From assembly GCA_944392205.1 (NCBI GenBank), contig CALXVV010000033.1, forward strand, positions 1 to 44,712: a stretch of 44,712 nucleotides of DNA, read 5' to 3'. The position numbers were made by a program, and so were the translations under genes. Positions 19,081-27,186 of the stretch are shown one piece after another; the first letter of the stretch is position 1; each line of letters begins with the position of its first letter. The stretch comes from an uncultured Alphaproteobacteria bacterium (GTDB lineage: Bacteria > Pseudomonadota > Alphaproteobacteria > RF32 > CAG-239). The notes under the pieces are model-generated. The model was given only the letters and a program-made list of their open reading frames with translations, ran no database searches and was not told where the DNA came from.

Positions 19081-21273
19081 TTATCTTATCGGTTTAATCA
19101 CTATTGTCGCAAGCGGCGGTAGTGTGATTTGAATTGAGCATGGTTTGTTATTCCACTCTCCTTCCGTTGCTTGCATGAAGCCCTCGTTTTTAACGCCGCT
19201 TCCCCAGTAGTTTACATCATCACTGTTAAAAATTTCTTGATATTTACAATTTTCCGGCACGCCTATCCGATAGTCTTTTCTGACAACCGGCGTAAAGTTT
19301 GAAACCACAATCAAGTAATCTCCCGGAGTGTAACCTTTGCGCATATAAGAGATGACACTGTCATCGGAGTTGGAGTGATCTATCCACTCAAAGCCTCGAT
19401 AATCAAAATCCTGCTGATACAGCGGCGGATTTCCCTTATACATCAGGTTCAAATCCCGAACACAGTTTTGCATTCCTTTATACATGGGGTAGTCAAGCAA
19501 AAACCAGCGCAGACCTTCCTCGGAATTCCACTCCCAATCTTGCCCGAATTCACATCCCATAAACAAAAGTTTTTTGCCCGGATGAGTATACATAAACCCG
19601 TAATAAGCCCTCAGGTTAGCAAACTTTTGCCACTCATCACCCGGCATCTTGGCAAGCATAGATCCTTTGCCATGGACAACTTCATCGTGAGAAATCGGCA
19701 AAATAAAATTCTCATTAAACGCGTAAAGCAACCCAAATGTCAGCATACCGTGGTGGTATTTTCTGTGGATGGGGTCGTGCGAAATATATTTGAGCGTATC
19801 ATTCATCCACCCCATATTCCACTTGTAGCCAAAGCCCAAACCACCCATTGAAGTCGGGCGTGAAACCATCGGCCAGGCAGTTGATTCTTCTGCCACCGTG
19901 AAGGCCCCTTTAACTTGCGAATAAGCGAGTTCATTCATGCGGCGCAAAAAGGCTATTGCCTCTATATTTTCATTGCCGCCATAAATGTTGGGAATCCATT
20001 CCCCATTCTTGCGTGAGTAATCCAAATACAGCATGGAGGCAACTGCGTCTACGCGCAAACCATCAATATGAAATTCCTTGAGCCAATAAATGGCACTCGC
20101 ACACAAAAAGTTCATAACTTCCGTGCGGCCGTAGTTATAAATCTTGGTTCCCCAATCGGTGTGTTCACCTTTGCGCGGATCCGCGTGCTCATACAAATGT
20201 GTTCCATCAAACTCATTTAAACCGTGTCCGTCTTTGGGGAAATGCGCCGGCACCCAATCCATAATGACCGAGATGCCTGCTTGATGAAATTTATCAATCA
20301 AGTATCTTAAGTCATCAGGTGTGCCAAAACGGCTGGTTGGAGAAAACATTCCGATAACCTGGTACCCCCATGAACTATCGAGCGGGTGCTCTGCCAACGG
20401 CAAAAATTCAACATGTGTAAAGCCCATGTTTACGACATAAGGAATCAAGGTATCAGCCAATTCACGATAAGTCAGATATTCATTATTGTCTTTGCGACGC
20501 CAAGAACCCAAGTGCACCTCATAGATAGACATCGGCTTGTCAAAAGAATTATATTCTTCGCGGTAGTTCATCCAATTTTGATCATGCCAATCATAGTGAT
20601 TGATATCATAAACTATTGAGGCTGTGTTGGGTCTTTTTTCGGAATAAAATGCCAAGGGATCTGCTTTTACCAAAATGGATCCATCTTGAGTTTTCAGCTC
20701 ATATTTATACAACTCCCCCTCATGAATACCGGGAATAAAAATATCCCAAACACCACAGGTTGGATGCTTGCGCATGGCATTGACTCGGCCGTCCCAATTA
20801 TTGAAACCGCCGACCACGCTCACACGTTTGGCGTTGGGGGCCCAAACCGCAAAACTAACACCTTTGACGCCATACATTTCTGTCGGATGCGCGCCTAATT
20901 TTTTATACATATCCAGGTGATTTCCCTCTGCCAAAAGGTAGACATCCATATCACCCAGAATAGACGGAAACCGGTATGGATCTTCTGCCTCATAGGTGAC
21001 GCCCATATCATTTTCTATTCTGAATTTGTAGGCAAAATTTTCGATCTTTCCGAGGTTGATTTGGTAGAAACCTCTCTCATCGAGTTTGGTCATTAATCCT
21101 AAGGAATTACCTTGAGAATCCAACAACTCTATTTTGTTGGTATGTGGTTGATAAGTGCGGATAAAAACTTCTTTGCTACCCTTGTCTTTATGGATACCCA
21201 AAACGGCAAACACATTGCCATGGTCTCCATCAATTACGGCTTCCATTTCTTCTTTTGATAATAAGTTTTCCAT
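19081..21273 (-). CDS. glgB: 1,4-alpha-glucan branching enzyme GlgB
   Basis: The 730-residue protein has two N-terminal beta-sandwich modules (N1 ~1-105 and CBM48 ~110-220). The GH13 barrel shows DGLRVDAVASMLYLDYSR (Asp near 408), VAEESTAWP (Glu near 461) and PISHDEVVHGKGSM (Asp near 528). The C-terminal all-beta domain ends in LPPLATIVIKPIR. It makes alpha-1,6 branches in glycogen. It is the first gene of a four-gene operon. The synthase, ADP-glucose pyrophosphorylase and phosphorylase genes are not in the window, so they must lie elsewhere. Confidence 0.96.
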   Translation of the reverse strand: MENLLSKEEMEAVIDGDHGNVFAVLGIHKDKGSKEVFIRTYQPHTNKIELLDSQGNSLGLMTKLDERGFYQINLGKIENFAYKFRIENDMGVTYEAEDPYRFPSILGDMDVYLLAEGNHLDMYKKLGAHPTEMYGVKGVSFAVWAPNAKRVSVVGGFNNWDGRVNAMRKHPTCGVWDIFIPGIHEGELYKYELKTQDGSILVKADPLAFYSEKRPNTASIVYDINHYDWHDQNWMNYREEYNSFDKPMSIYEVHLGSWRRKDNNEYLTYRELADTLIPYVVNMGFTHVEFLPLAEHPLDSSWGYQVIGMFSPTSRFGTPDDLRYLIDKFHQAGISVIMDWVPAHFPKDGHGLNEFDGTHLYEHADPRKGEHTDWGTKIYNYGRTEVMNFLCASAIYWLKEFHIDGLRVDAVASMLYLDYSRKNGEWIPNIYGGNENIEAIAFLRRMNELAYSQVKGAFTVAEESTAWPMVSRPTSMGGLGFGYKWNMGWMNDTLKYISHDPIHRKYHHGMLTFGLLYAFNENFILPISHDEVVHGKGSMLAKMPGDEWQKFANLRAYYGFMYTHPGKKLLFMGCEFGQDWEWNSEEGLRWFLLDYPMYKGMQNCVRDLNLMYKGNPPLYQQDFDYRGFEWIDHSNSDDSVISYMRKGYTPGDYLIVVSNFTPVVRKDYRIGVPENCKYQEIFNSDDVNYWGSGVKNEGFMQATEGEWNNKPCSIQITLPPLATIVIKPIR

Positions 21274-21339
21274 CTGTATTTCCTTAAAATTAACAACATA
21301 ATTTTTAAAGTTTTGCGTTTTATAAAATCGCTTTAATTA

Positions 21340-21368
21340 TCTATAAAATCTTATCATCTTAATTGCAA
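21340..21368 (-). promoter_or_regulatory. Candidate sigma-70 promoter of the glycogen operon
   Basis: Minus-strand TTGCAA, a 17-nt spacer and TATAGA lie about 67 bp upstream of the glgB ATG. The -10 box matches the consensus at four of six positions. Confidence 0.45.
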
Positions 21369-21428
21369 GCTTTTTGACTCCTCTTTCATAAAATATTTCA
21401 CTATTTTTTTATTTTGTTGCTTTTAGTG

Positions 21429-21456
21429 TTGACGGATAAATTTTTGATTGTATATT
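21429..21456 (+). promoter_or_regulatory. Sigma-70-type promoter of the first DUF2934/Lys-tail gene
   Basis: TTGACG, a 16-nt spacer and TATATT point to a start near 21463, 33 nt before the ATG at 21496. The boxes are good, which suggests strong expression. Confidence 0.6.
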
Positions 21457-21495
21457 AGTTAGTGTTTACCGAACTTTTATTTGGAGTTATTGATT

Positions 21496-21747
21496 ATGAT
21501 GAAAAACAACGACAAAGCTATCCAAGAGGCAGCTTATTTCATTTGGCAAAATGCCGGATGCCCGCAGGGTCAGGACGAATATTTCTGGTCTATGGCTGTT
21601 GAGCAGATCAACAATTGCAATAAGTCTAACTGCAGCAAAAAAAGCAGCTCTTCTTCTTGCAAATCTTCTTCTGCCAAGAAGTCTTCTTCTGCTAAAAAAG
21701 CATCTGCTTCTTCTAAATCTTCTTCTGCTAAAAAATCTTCTAAATAG
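21496..21747 (+). CDS. Small DUF2934-type protein with a Lys/Ser/Ala histone-like tail (copy 1)
   Basis: I start at ATG 21496, which has GGAG at 21483-21486. A TTG five codons upstream overlaps that site. The product has 83 residues. Residues ~5-40 (AIQEAAYFIWQNAGCPQGQ...MAVEQI) match the short helical DUF2934 pattern of an AYxIWxxxGxPxG helix and a second helix after the tryptophan. Residues ~45-83 are almost only Ser, Lys and Ala in SSSAKK-type repeats, like histone-H1-type tails of AlgP/Hc1 proteins. The tail is strongly basic. The gene stands alone between a strong promoter and a terminator. A paralogue lies at 42415. A DNA- or RNA-binding role is an inference from composition only. Confidence 0.8.
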   Translation: MMKNNDKAIQEAAYFIWQNAGCPQGQDEYFWSMAVEQINNCNKSNCSKKSSSSSCKSSSAKKSSSAKKASASSKSSSAKKSSK

Positions 21748-21774
21748 TTCGATTTTTTGCGTTGAATTTTTATG

Positions 21775-21807
21775 AAAAAAGTTCCGTTATTTGCGGAACT
21801 TTTTTTT
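21775..21807. terminator. Bidirectional terminator overlapping the end of the TPR-methyltransferase gene
   Basis: GTTCCG pairs with CGGAAC around a 7-nt loop. It is extended by an A run and a T8 run. The loop contains the stop codon of the minus-strand gene (21787-21789), so the hairpin serves both converging genes. Confidence 0.85.
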
Positions 21808-23106
21808 GGTTTTAAAGGTGCTTATAATCCAGCCTGACACTTCTTTTTCTCCCTCTTTTCGCAAGACGCAAGATGTAAAAATCGCTCTTTGGAATCCGCC
21901 TTGTTTCAGCGCCTTTTGCACATATTTTTTTCCATGCACAAAACGCCCCGAAAGATGTTGTTTCCACGCCTCTGTATCATCCTCATTTTTTGTGATGCTA
22001 AAGATCATCATCCCCTCATCTGATAGGCTGTTTGCACAAGTTGAAAAAACTTTTTCCAGTGTCCCAAAATAAGTGAAAACATCTGCCGCAATAATCAAAT
22101 CAAACTTATTTTTTTCTTTTGCCAAGTAGCTTTCTATATCTTCTTTCTTTAACTCTTTATATTTTCCTCTTTGCCTTGCTTTTGCGAGCATTTGCGCTGA
22201 TATATCAACCCCGTATAATTTGTATTTTTTCAGTGCAGAATCCAAATACTTTGCGCACAAACCGGTACCACATCCGGCATCTAAAATATGAGGATTTTTA
22301 GGCAACATTTCTGAACCATATTTTTTGATTTCCCTGGCTATAATTTGTGGGACTTGGTAGTTAAGAGAACTCAAAACCTCATCAAAAGAATCTGCAAAAT
22401 TATCAAATACATTTTGCACATAATTTATATCTGATTTTGCAAAATTTTCGCTTGGGAAAAAAGCATTCCAACTTTGTTTTACAATGCTGTTTTCTGCATA
22501 TTTTTTATGCCACTTTTTTACATACGGCAGCACTTTTTCTTTTCCAATTTCGGTGGCTATTTCATATAAGGTATAGGCCATATTCAGATGCTGAGAATCC
22601 TCTCCGCCGCTTTGGCAAACCGCCTGCCATGCACCCTCCAATGCCAAGTCAAAATCGCCATTTTTTTGTGCTGTCTGTGACAACAAATTCCACGCCCAGA
22701 AGTTGTTGGGTTGCTGCTTGAGAGCATATAAGAATCCGTCTTGGGCTTCCTGAAATCTTCCCTCCTCAAAATCAATTTTGGCTTTTAAGAAAATACCCTC
22801 CGGCGAATCTTTTAAGGCCAGGGAAACATCTTTGGCTGCGGCATATTTTTTTTGCCGCAAAAAGGCCTCTCCGCTGTTTACCAGCGCCTCAAAATTTTTG
22901 GAATCCTGTCCTAAAATTTTTTGGTAGTATTCGTTGGCTCTTGCATAATCGCCTTCAATATAAAAGGTGTTGCCGACAATCAGAAGCGAATTGATATCTT
23001 GAGGATTTTTGCGCAAAGTCTTCAATGCCAATTTGCGCGCCAAAGCAAAATCTCCTTTTTGATATGCTTCTGCCGCTGTTGTTTTTTTGAAACCGAAACC
23101 AAACAA
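21787..23106 (-). CDS. TPR-repeat protein with C-terminal SAM-dependent methyltransferase domain
   Basis: The 439-residue protein starts at a TTG with AAGGTG five nt upstream; no ATG near it fits better. Residues ~10-200 form tetratricopeptide repeats (AYQKGDFALARKLALKTL, YARANEYYQKILGQDSKN and others). From ~270 a class I methyltransferase follows, with the glycine loop LDAGCGTGLCAKYL near 275-288, the acidic strand YGVDIS, and FDLIIAADVFTYF. This is the arrangement of the 'predicted methyltransferase with TPR repeats' family (COG4976-like). The substrate is unknown; such fusions are often linked to surface structures or small molecules. Its 3' end lies inside a bidirectional terminator shared with the DUF2934 gene. 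Confidence 0.88.
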   Translation of the reverse strand: MFGFGFKKTTAAEAYQKGDFALARKLALKTLRKNPQDINSLLIVGNTFYIEGDYARANEYYQKILGQDSKNFEALVNSGEAFLRQKKYAAAKDVSLALKDSPEGIFLKAKIDFEEGRFQEAQDGFLYALKQQPNNFWAWNLLSQTAQKNGDFDLALEGAWQAVCQSGGEDSQHLNMAYTLYEIATEIGKEKVLPYVKKWHKKYAENSIVKQSWNAFFPSENFAKSDINYVQNVFDNFADSFDEVLSSLNYQVPQIIAREIKKYGSEMLPKNPHILDAGCGTGLCAKYLDSALKKYKLYGVDISAQMLAKARQRGKYKELKKEDIESYLAKEKNKFDLIIAADVFTYFGTLEKVFSTCANSLSDEGMMIFSITKNEDDTEAWKQHLSGRFVHGKKYVQKALKQGGFQRAIFTSCVLRKEGEKEVSGWIISTFKTKKKFRK

Positions 23107-23124
23107 TTTTTCACCTTTTTATAC

Positions 23125-23153
23125 TTGGCTTTTGCCCTCTTTATGAGTATATT
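23125..23153 (+). promoter_or_regulatory. Weak candidate promoter of the MATE gene
   Basis: TTGGCT, a 17-nt spacer and TATATT lie 31 bp upstream of the MATE ATG. The -35 box is poor. Confidence 0.3.
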
Positions 23154-23183
23154 ACTTTCAGCAGCTTAAATAAGTGGTTAATA

Positions 23184-24509
23184 ATGACATATTCCTACCG
23201 TAAAATAATTGATATTTCTTGGCCGATTTTATTTGGCCTTATCATTCAGCAACTTATCGGGGTTACCGATACGGCTTTTTTGGGGCGGCTCGGCGCTGTT
23301 GAGTTGGGGGCATCGGCTTTGGCCGGTGTCTTTTATATCATGATTTTTATGCTCGCTTTGGGATTTGGAATCGGTGTACAAATTATTGTCGCCAGGCGCA
23401 ACGGCGAAAAAACTTTTGATAAAATCGGCCCTCTTGTCTACCAGGGAATCTTTGTCCTTTTGGTTGCTGCCGGTATCACTATTTTTCTTATTCTGCTTGC
23501 GGCTCCTGGCGTCTTGAAAAGCATGATTACCTCCGGGGCTGTTTATGCCAAATCTTTAGACTATCTCAATATCAGAATCTTTGGTTTCTTATTTGCCTTT
23601 CCGATTGTCATCTTCAGGTCTTTTTTTGTCGGCATTACACAGACCAAAATTTTGACTTGGAACGCCATCGTTTTGTTGGTGGCAAATGTTGTTTTGGACT
23701 ATCTTCTCATCTTCGGCAAATGCGGTTTTCCCGAAATGGGAATAAAAGGTGCTGCGCTGGCCTCGGTTATTGCCGAAGCCTTTGGTGCTTTTTTCTTTTT
23801 GTTTTATATAATTTTTTATACTGACTTAAAAAAATATGGCTTCAATAAAGTTGTGTTTTTTGATTTTAAGGTGCTTGTCCAAATCTTTGATCTCTCAATT
23901 TGGACCATGTTGCAATATTTTGTTTCTTTGGCAACTTGGTTCTTGTTTTTGGTGGCAATTGAACATTTGGGAGAAGAGGCTCTGGCTATTTCTAACATCT
24001 TAAGAAGCGTCTCTGTTTTTCCTTATGTGGTGGTGACGGCTCTCGGCGCTGCGGCCAACACGCTCACCAGCAATCTTATCGGCTTGAGAAAGTCCGATGA
24101 AATCATCCCAACCTCTAACCGCATTATCAAAATTGCCTACCTTTCCGGCTTGGTTATCCTTGCCCTTATGTGTCTATTCCCTCGCCTTGTCTTGCGTATT
24201 TATACCGATGATACTTTTTTGATTGAACAAGCCATATGGCCCTATTATGCATCTCTGGCTTCTTTTATAACCTTGGTGCCGGGGATGATTTGGCTCAGCG
24301 TTGTCTCCGGAACGGGACAAACTAAAGAAGCTATGTATATGGAGCTTATTGCCCTTTGCTTTTATATGATAAATGTTTGGTATGTCGTTATCCACTTGAG
24401 GGCAGAGCTATTTATTTGTTGGACTTGTGATTACTCGTATAATATCATCTTATCTATTCTCACCTTTGTCTATCTGTGTCGCAGACGAGGACAGCACAAG
24501 ATTGTATAA
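23184..24509 (+). CDS. MATE-family multidrug/Na+ (or H+) efflux transporter
   Basis: The 441-residue integral membrane protein has about 12 hydrophobic segments in two related halves. The N terminus (ISWPILFGLIIQQLIGVTDTAFLGRLG) is the MATE signature, and the second half repeats it around VSLATWFLFLVAIEHLGEEALAISNI. It would export cationic organic compounds. Membrane signatures near the end (YMINVWYVVIHLRAELFICW) look to me more like Bacteroidetes-type MATE proteins than classical proteobacterial NorM, which might mean transfer. The ribosome site is weak (AAGTGG). A DUF4186 gene follows 19 bp later and may be cotranscribed. Confidence 0.92.
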   Translation: MTYSYRKIIDISWPILFGLIIQQLIGVTDTAFLGRLGAVELGASALAGVFYIMIFMLALGFGIGVQIIVARRNGEKTFDKIGPLVYQGIFVLLVAAGITIFLILLAAPGVLKSMITSGAVYAKSLDYLNIRIFGFLFAFPIVIFRSFFVGITQTKILTWNAIVLLVANVVLDYLLIFGKCGFPEMGIKGAALASVIAEAFGAFFFLFYIIFYTDLKKYGFNKVVFFDFKVLVQIFDLSIWTMLQYFVSLATWFLFLVAIEHLGEEALAISNILRSVSVFPYVVVTALGAAANTLTSNLIGLRKSDEIIPTSNRIIKIAYLSGLVILALMCLFPRLVLRIYTDDTFLIEQAIWPYYASLASFITLVPGMIWLSVVSGTGQTKEAMYMELIALCFYMINVWYVVIHLRAELFICWTCDYSYNIILSILTFVYLCRRRGQHKIV

Positions 24510-24528
24510 TATTTGAGAAGGCATTCTT

Positions 24529-24894
24529 ATGTATCAAACCATTTTACAAAGGCTTTCCGCATCTCCTTTTCGCCACAAATTTCATCTGGCGGAAAAAGAC
24601 AAGGCTTATGTGTTGGCAAAGGGCTATGACACCATAAAAAGGCATGCTCAAGATTTTATAAGCAAACGAATCGCTCCGGCCAACCTGCCAAATGACGGCA
24701 AACAGACACCCATGCGCGGACATCCGGTATTTATTGCTCAACACGCCACCGCTTGTTGCTGCCGCCAGTGTATTTATAAATGGCATCATTTTTCTCCCGC
24801 GGGAGAGCTTTCTTCCCAGCAACAAGACTATCTTGTCGGTCTGATTATGGCATGGATTGAAGAACAGATGCAACAAATAAAAAACCCCGGATAA
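24529..24894 (+). CDS. DUF4186 family protein
   Basis: The 121-residue protein shows the strongly conserved core of this family: KDKAYVLAKGYDTIKRHAQDF, then RIAPANLPNDGKQTPMRGHP and VFIAQHATACCCRQCIYKWH. The invariant histidines and the three consecutive cysteines plus the nearby CxxC look like a metal site, but the biochemical role is unknown. There is no signal peptide, so it should be cytoplasmic. The stop codon is embedded in a terminator hairpin. Confidence 0.85.
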   Translation: MYQTILQRLSASPFRHKFHLAEKDKAYVLAKGYDTIKRHAQDFISKRIAPANLPNDGKQTPMRGHPVFIAQHATACCCRQCIYKWHHFSPAGELSSQQQDYLVGLIMAWIEEQMQQIKNPG

Positions 24895-24912
24895 CCAAAC
24901 CCGAGGTTTTTA
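24881..24912. terminator. Terminator shared by the DUF4186 gene and tRNA-Leu
   Basis: AAAACCCCGG pairs with CCGAGGTTTT with one mismatch and a 10-nt loop. It is flanked by A and T runs on both strands. It lies directly beyond the 3' ends of both convergent units, and the DUF4186 stop (24892-24894) is in the loop. Confidence 0.75.
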
Positions 24913-24913
24913 T

Positions 24914-25000
24914 TGGTAGGGGTAGTCAGACTCGAACTGACACGGGAGTGAACCCACAAGATTTTGAGTCTAGCGCGTCTACCAGTTCCGCCATACCCCC
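24914..25000 (-). tRNA. tRNA-Leu (anticodon CAA)
   Basis: This is an 87-nt class II tRNA with encoded CCA. The acceptor GGGGGTA pairs with TACCCCT (one G-U). The D arm has GGCGGAACTGGTAGAC, the anticodon loop is CTCAAAA, there is a long variable arm, and the T arm GTTCGAGTC follows. The anticodon stem has one U-U opposition at 28-42. Confidence 0.95.
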
Positions 25001-25013
25001 ATCGACTGGCTAA

Positions 25014-25042
25014 GTGATAATATATTTAATCTTTGCAGTCAA
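25014..25042 (-). promoter_or_regulatory. Promoter of tRNA-Leu
   Basis: Minus-strand TTGACT, a 17-nt spacer and TATCAC place a transcription start about 8 nt before the tRNA 5' end. Confidence 0.55.
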
Positions 25043-25100
25043 TAGTTTTTTTCGCCCTTTTTAATTTTTTTACCTAAAAAGGCTATTGTATCATTTCAAC

Positions 25101-25481
25101 CTAGGGATTTCCGGCATCAACTCCTTCGCCAGATAAGCCCTTGGCAATATTTAGGTTAATACTGATCAGAGCATCCAGCTTGTGAGGCTCCGGTGAAGCA
25201 AGCGTGTCCACAGTCCTTTGGAAAACAAACATGGCCAAATTTAGAATACTTCTTCTGACCTCTGGCGGTTGGGGGCAATCATCTTCCCTAACGGCAGAGG
25301 CCAATATGGCCCAAAGTTTGCGATTTTTTTCTAATGCATCTTCCAGCTCACCTCTCTTCTCTTCCCAGTGTTCTTTTATCATGTTAAGCCCAGATGCCGT
25401 TTTTATCAGGGCTCGACTTTCAAGCTCCGATTGTTTGAGCCCGGAAACTTCGGCTTGCACATAAGTTCGCGAGAGGTCCAT
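25101..25481 (-). CDS. flaF: Flagellin synthesis regulator FlaF
   Basis: I start at ATG 25481 (MDLSRTYVQ), giving 126 residues. The TTG at 25493 would sit directly on the AAGGA ribosome site. The all-helical protein shows the FlaF core ALEKNRKLWAILASAV followed by RRSILNLAMFVFQRT and the ending LDALISINLNIAKGLSG. FlaF is an alphaproteobacterial protein. In Caulobacter it is needed for flagellin translation and secretion and acts opposite FlbT. In most relatives it sits next to flagellin and flbT; here it is alone beside tRNA-Leu, while flagellin lies 19 kb away. The long RBS spacing (12 nt) is unusual. Confidence 0.9.
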   Translation of the reverse strand: MDLSRTYVQAEVSGLKQSELESRALIKTASGLNMIKEHWEEKRGELEDALEKNRKLWAILASAVREDDCPQPPEVRRSILNLAMFVFQRTVDTLASPEPHKLDALISINLNIAKGLSGEGVDAGNP

Positions 25482-25518
25482 TTTTAAATTCAATCCTTAT
25501 CAAAAATTAAAAGTTTTT

Positions 25519-25547
25519 TTAACACAATTACGCTATTATTATATTAA
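25519..25547 (+). promoter_or_regulatory. Candidate promoter of the solute-binding protein gene
   Basis: TTAACA, a 17-nt spacer and TATTAA lie about 41 bp before the ATG at 25588. Confidence 0.4.
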
Positions 25548-25587
25548 AATAAAGTTACTCAATAGTAAAGATTTAAAGGATATTTCA

Positions 25588-26457
25588 ATGAAAAAGCTGA
25601 TTATTTCATGTATGATGCTGACTTTAACACTCCTTTGGGCCGCTGCCGGCTCAGCTTTTGTTCGCTATGAGGACAAACACCCCAAAAAAGTCAGAGAGGT
25701 CAGAATAACCGGCTTTCTTGATTATGCTCCCTTTGGCTATACCGAGAGACCCGATGAGATTCTTTACGGTAAGTTTTTTACTGTCTTTCAGCCAATGATT
25801 GACACTCTTCAGAAAGAAAATAATCTCAAAATAATGTATGAACTCTCCAAACGTAATTTTCCGGCACAAGTCCAGGAAGTAAGACAAGGTAATATTGATA
25901 TCGTCTTGGGAGCGTATCATGAAACAGAGCTTTTTAGAGGCTTGGAATTAATTTATCCGGCGGCCTTTATTAATCCGGTTACGGTCTTTATGCTGCCCAA
26001 CCGTATCAACGAGGTAAAATCCGTTGATGATTTGAAAAAGCTCAAAGGCGTTCGGACCTCCAAAGAAACCTATAGCGATTTTGTTGAGCAGCAGCTTAAA
26101 AATTTCAACCTCGAAACCGTTGACAATTCTTATGATTTATTTGAGCAGTTGTTCACTAAAAAAGCCGACTACATATTAATCAGCCAATATTATGGTTTGA
26201 TTGAAGCCTCAAAACTCGGACTGCGCAGCCAAATCAGCGTTGCCAAACAAACTTTATGGCAAGTGCCGATGTTTATAGGCGTTTCAAAGCTTTCCAGAGA
26301 AAGAAAAATGCTCAGCCAAAAGCTGACACGCTATCTTGAAGATCCTAAAAATCAAGAGCTTCTCAAACAGAACCTTATTCGCCTTGTTAATGAAGCCGAA
26401 ATTAATGCACAGGGAATCGTTCCCCCAACTTTTGGGCTTGAAAACAAACAGAACTAG
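25588..26457 (+). CDS. Periplasmic substrate-binding protein, family 3-like
   Basis: The 289-residue protein has an N-terminal signal peptide (MKK, hydrophobic core, likely cut after GSA). The fold pattern is that of family-3 (amino-acid type) binding proteins: an opening strand VRITGFLDYAPFGYTE, then QVQEVRQGNIDIVLGAYHETELF, the hinge crossing VDDLKKLKGVRTSKETYSDFVEQQ, and a return segment FTKKADYILISQYYG. It has AGGA 8 nt before the ATG. No ABC permease or ATPase gene is adjacent, so the ligand cannot be named. It could serve an unlinked transporter or act as a sensor. Confidence 0.8.
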   Translation: MKKLIISCMMLTLTLLWAAAGSAFVRYEDKHPKKVREVRITGFLDYAPFGYTERPDEILYGKFFTVFQPMIDTLQKENNLKIMYELSKRNFPAQVQEVRQGNIDIVLGAYHETELFRGLELIYPAAFINPVTVFMLPNRINEVKSVDDLKKLKGVRTSKETYSDFVEQQLKNFNLETVDNSYDLFEQLFTKKADYILISQYYGLIEASKLGLRSQISVAKQTLWQVPMFIGVSKLSRERKMLSQKLTRYLEDPKNQELLKQNLIRLVNEAEINAQGIVPPTFGLENKQN

Positions 26458-26458
26458 C

Positions 26459-26487
26459 TTGACCTTACCGGCCTAATTGTTTACTAT
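26459..26487 (+). promoter_or_regulatory. Sigma-70-type promoter of fzlA
   Basis: TTGACC, a 17-nt spacer and TACTAT begin right after the upstream stop codon and lead to a short leader before the ATG at 26510. Confidence 0.5.
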
Positions 26488-26509
26488 GGTTGTCTGAAAG
26501 GTTAATGCT

Positions 26510-27175
26510 ATGGTTTTGCTTATTCATCATCCCGTATCTCCGGCCGGACGAAAAATCCGTTTGCAAATGTCTGAGAAAAAAATGCTCTTCATCTTACGAG
26601 AGGAAGAACCTTGGAAAATATCTGATGATGTTTATAAACTTAACCCCGCCGGTGAGCTGCCTATTTTTCTGAGCGATGGTAATGTTATCGCCGGAAACTA
26701 TGCTATCAGTGAATATCTGGAAGAGGCCTCCCCCGATGTACCGATGATTTTTGGTGACACCAAGCAACGCGCTGAAATCAGGCGTTTGGTAGACTGGTTT
26801 GATAATAAATTTTTTAGGGAAGTATACCGCAATATTGTTTATGAAAAAGTTCACAAGCGTTTTGCAAGCGGAGCAGCTCCGGATTCAAAAATTCTCAAAG
26901 TCGGCCTTAATAACTTGATGTATCACCTTGAATATATTGAGTGGCTCTTGGAAAGACGCCAATATTTGGCGGCAGATACTGTTTCTTTGGCTGATTTATC
27001 TGCTGCGGCTGAGCTTTCTGTTATCGATTATTTGGGTTCTGTTCCTTGGAGTGAGTTTAAAGCCGCAAAATTGTGGTATTCTAAAATGAAATCAAGGCCA
27101 TCATTTAAGGATATCCTCAAGGATAACATCAGAGGCATTTTGCCGGCTAAACATTATACAAACTTAGATTTTTAG
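26510..27175 (+). CDS. fzlA: FtsZ-binding GST-fold protein FzlA
   Basis: The 221-residue protein has a thioredoxin-like N domain with HHPVSPAGRKIRL at 6-18 and NPAGELPIFLSDGNVIAGNYAI, and an all-helical C domain with ADLSAAAELSVIDYLGSVPW. The C terminus RPSFKDILKDNIRGILPAKHYTNLDF resembles the end of Caulobacter FzlA as I remember it. FzlA is a division protein of alphaproteobacteria that bends FtsZ filaments and activates septal cell-wall synthesis. It is related to glutathione transferases but not known to act as one. It has its own promoter and is followed 11 bp later by a lipoprotein gene. Confidence 0.85.
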   Translation: MVLLIHHPVSPAGRKIRLQMSEKKMLFILREEEPWKISDDVYKLNPAGELPIFLSDGNVIAGNYAISEYLEEASPDVPMIFGDTKQRAEIRRLVDWFDNKFFREVYRNIVYEKVHKRFASGAAPDSKILKVGLNNLMYHLEYIEWLLERRQYLAADTVSLADLSAAAELSVIDYLGSVPWSEFKAAKLWYSKMKSRPSFKDILKDNIRGILPAKHYTNLDF

Positions 27176-27186
27176 AGGCGGCTCTT

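Noticed and set aside
24380..24509. Possible frameshift at the C terminus of the MATE gene
   Set aside because: The terminal helix and basic tail fit the family length, so no frameshift is needed.
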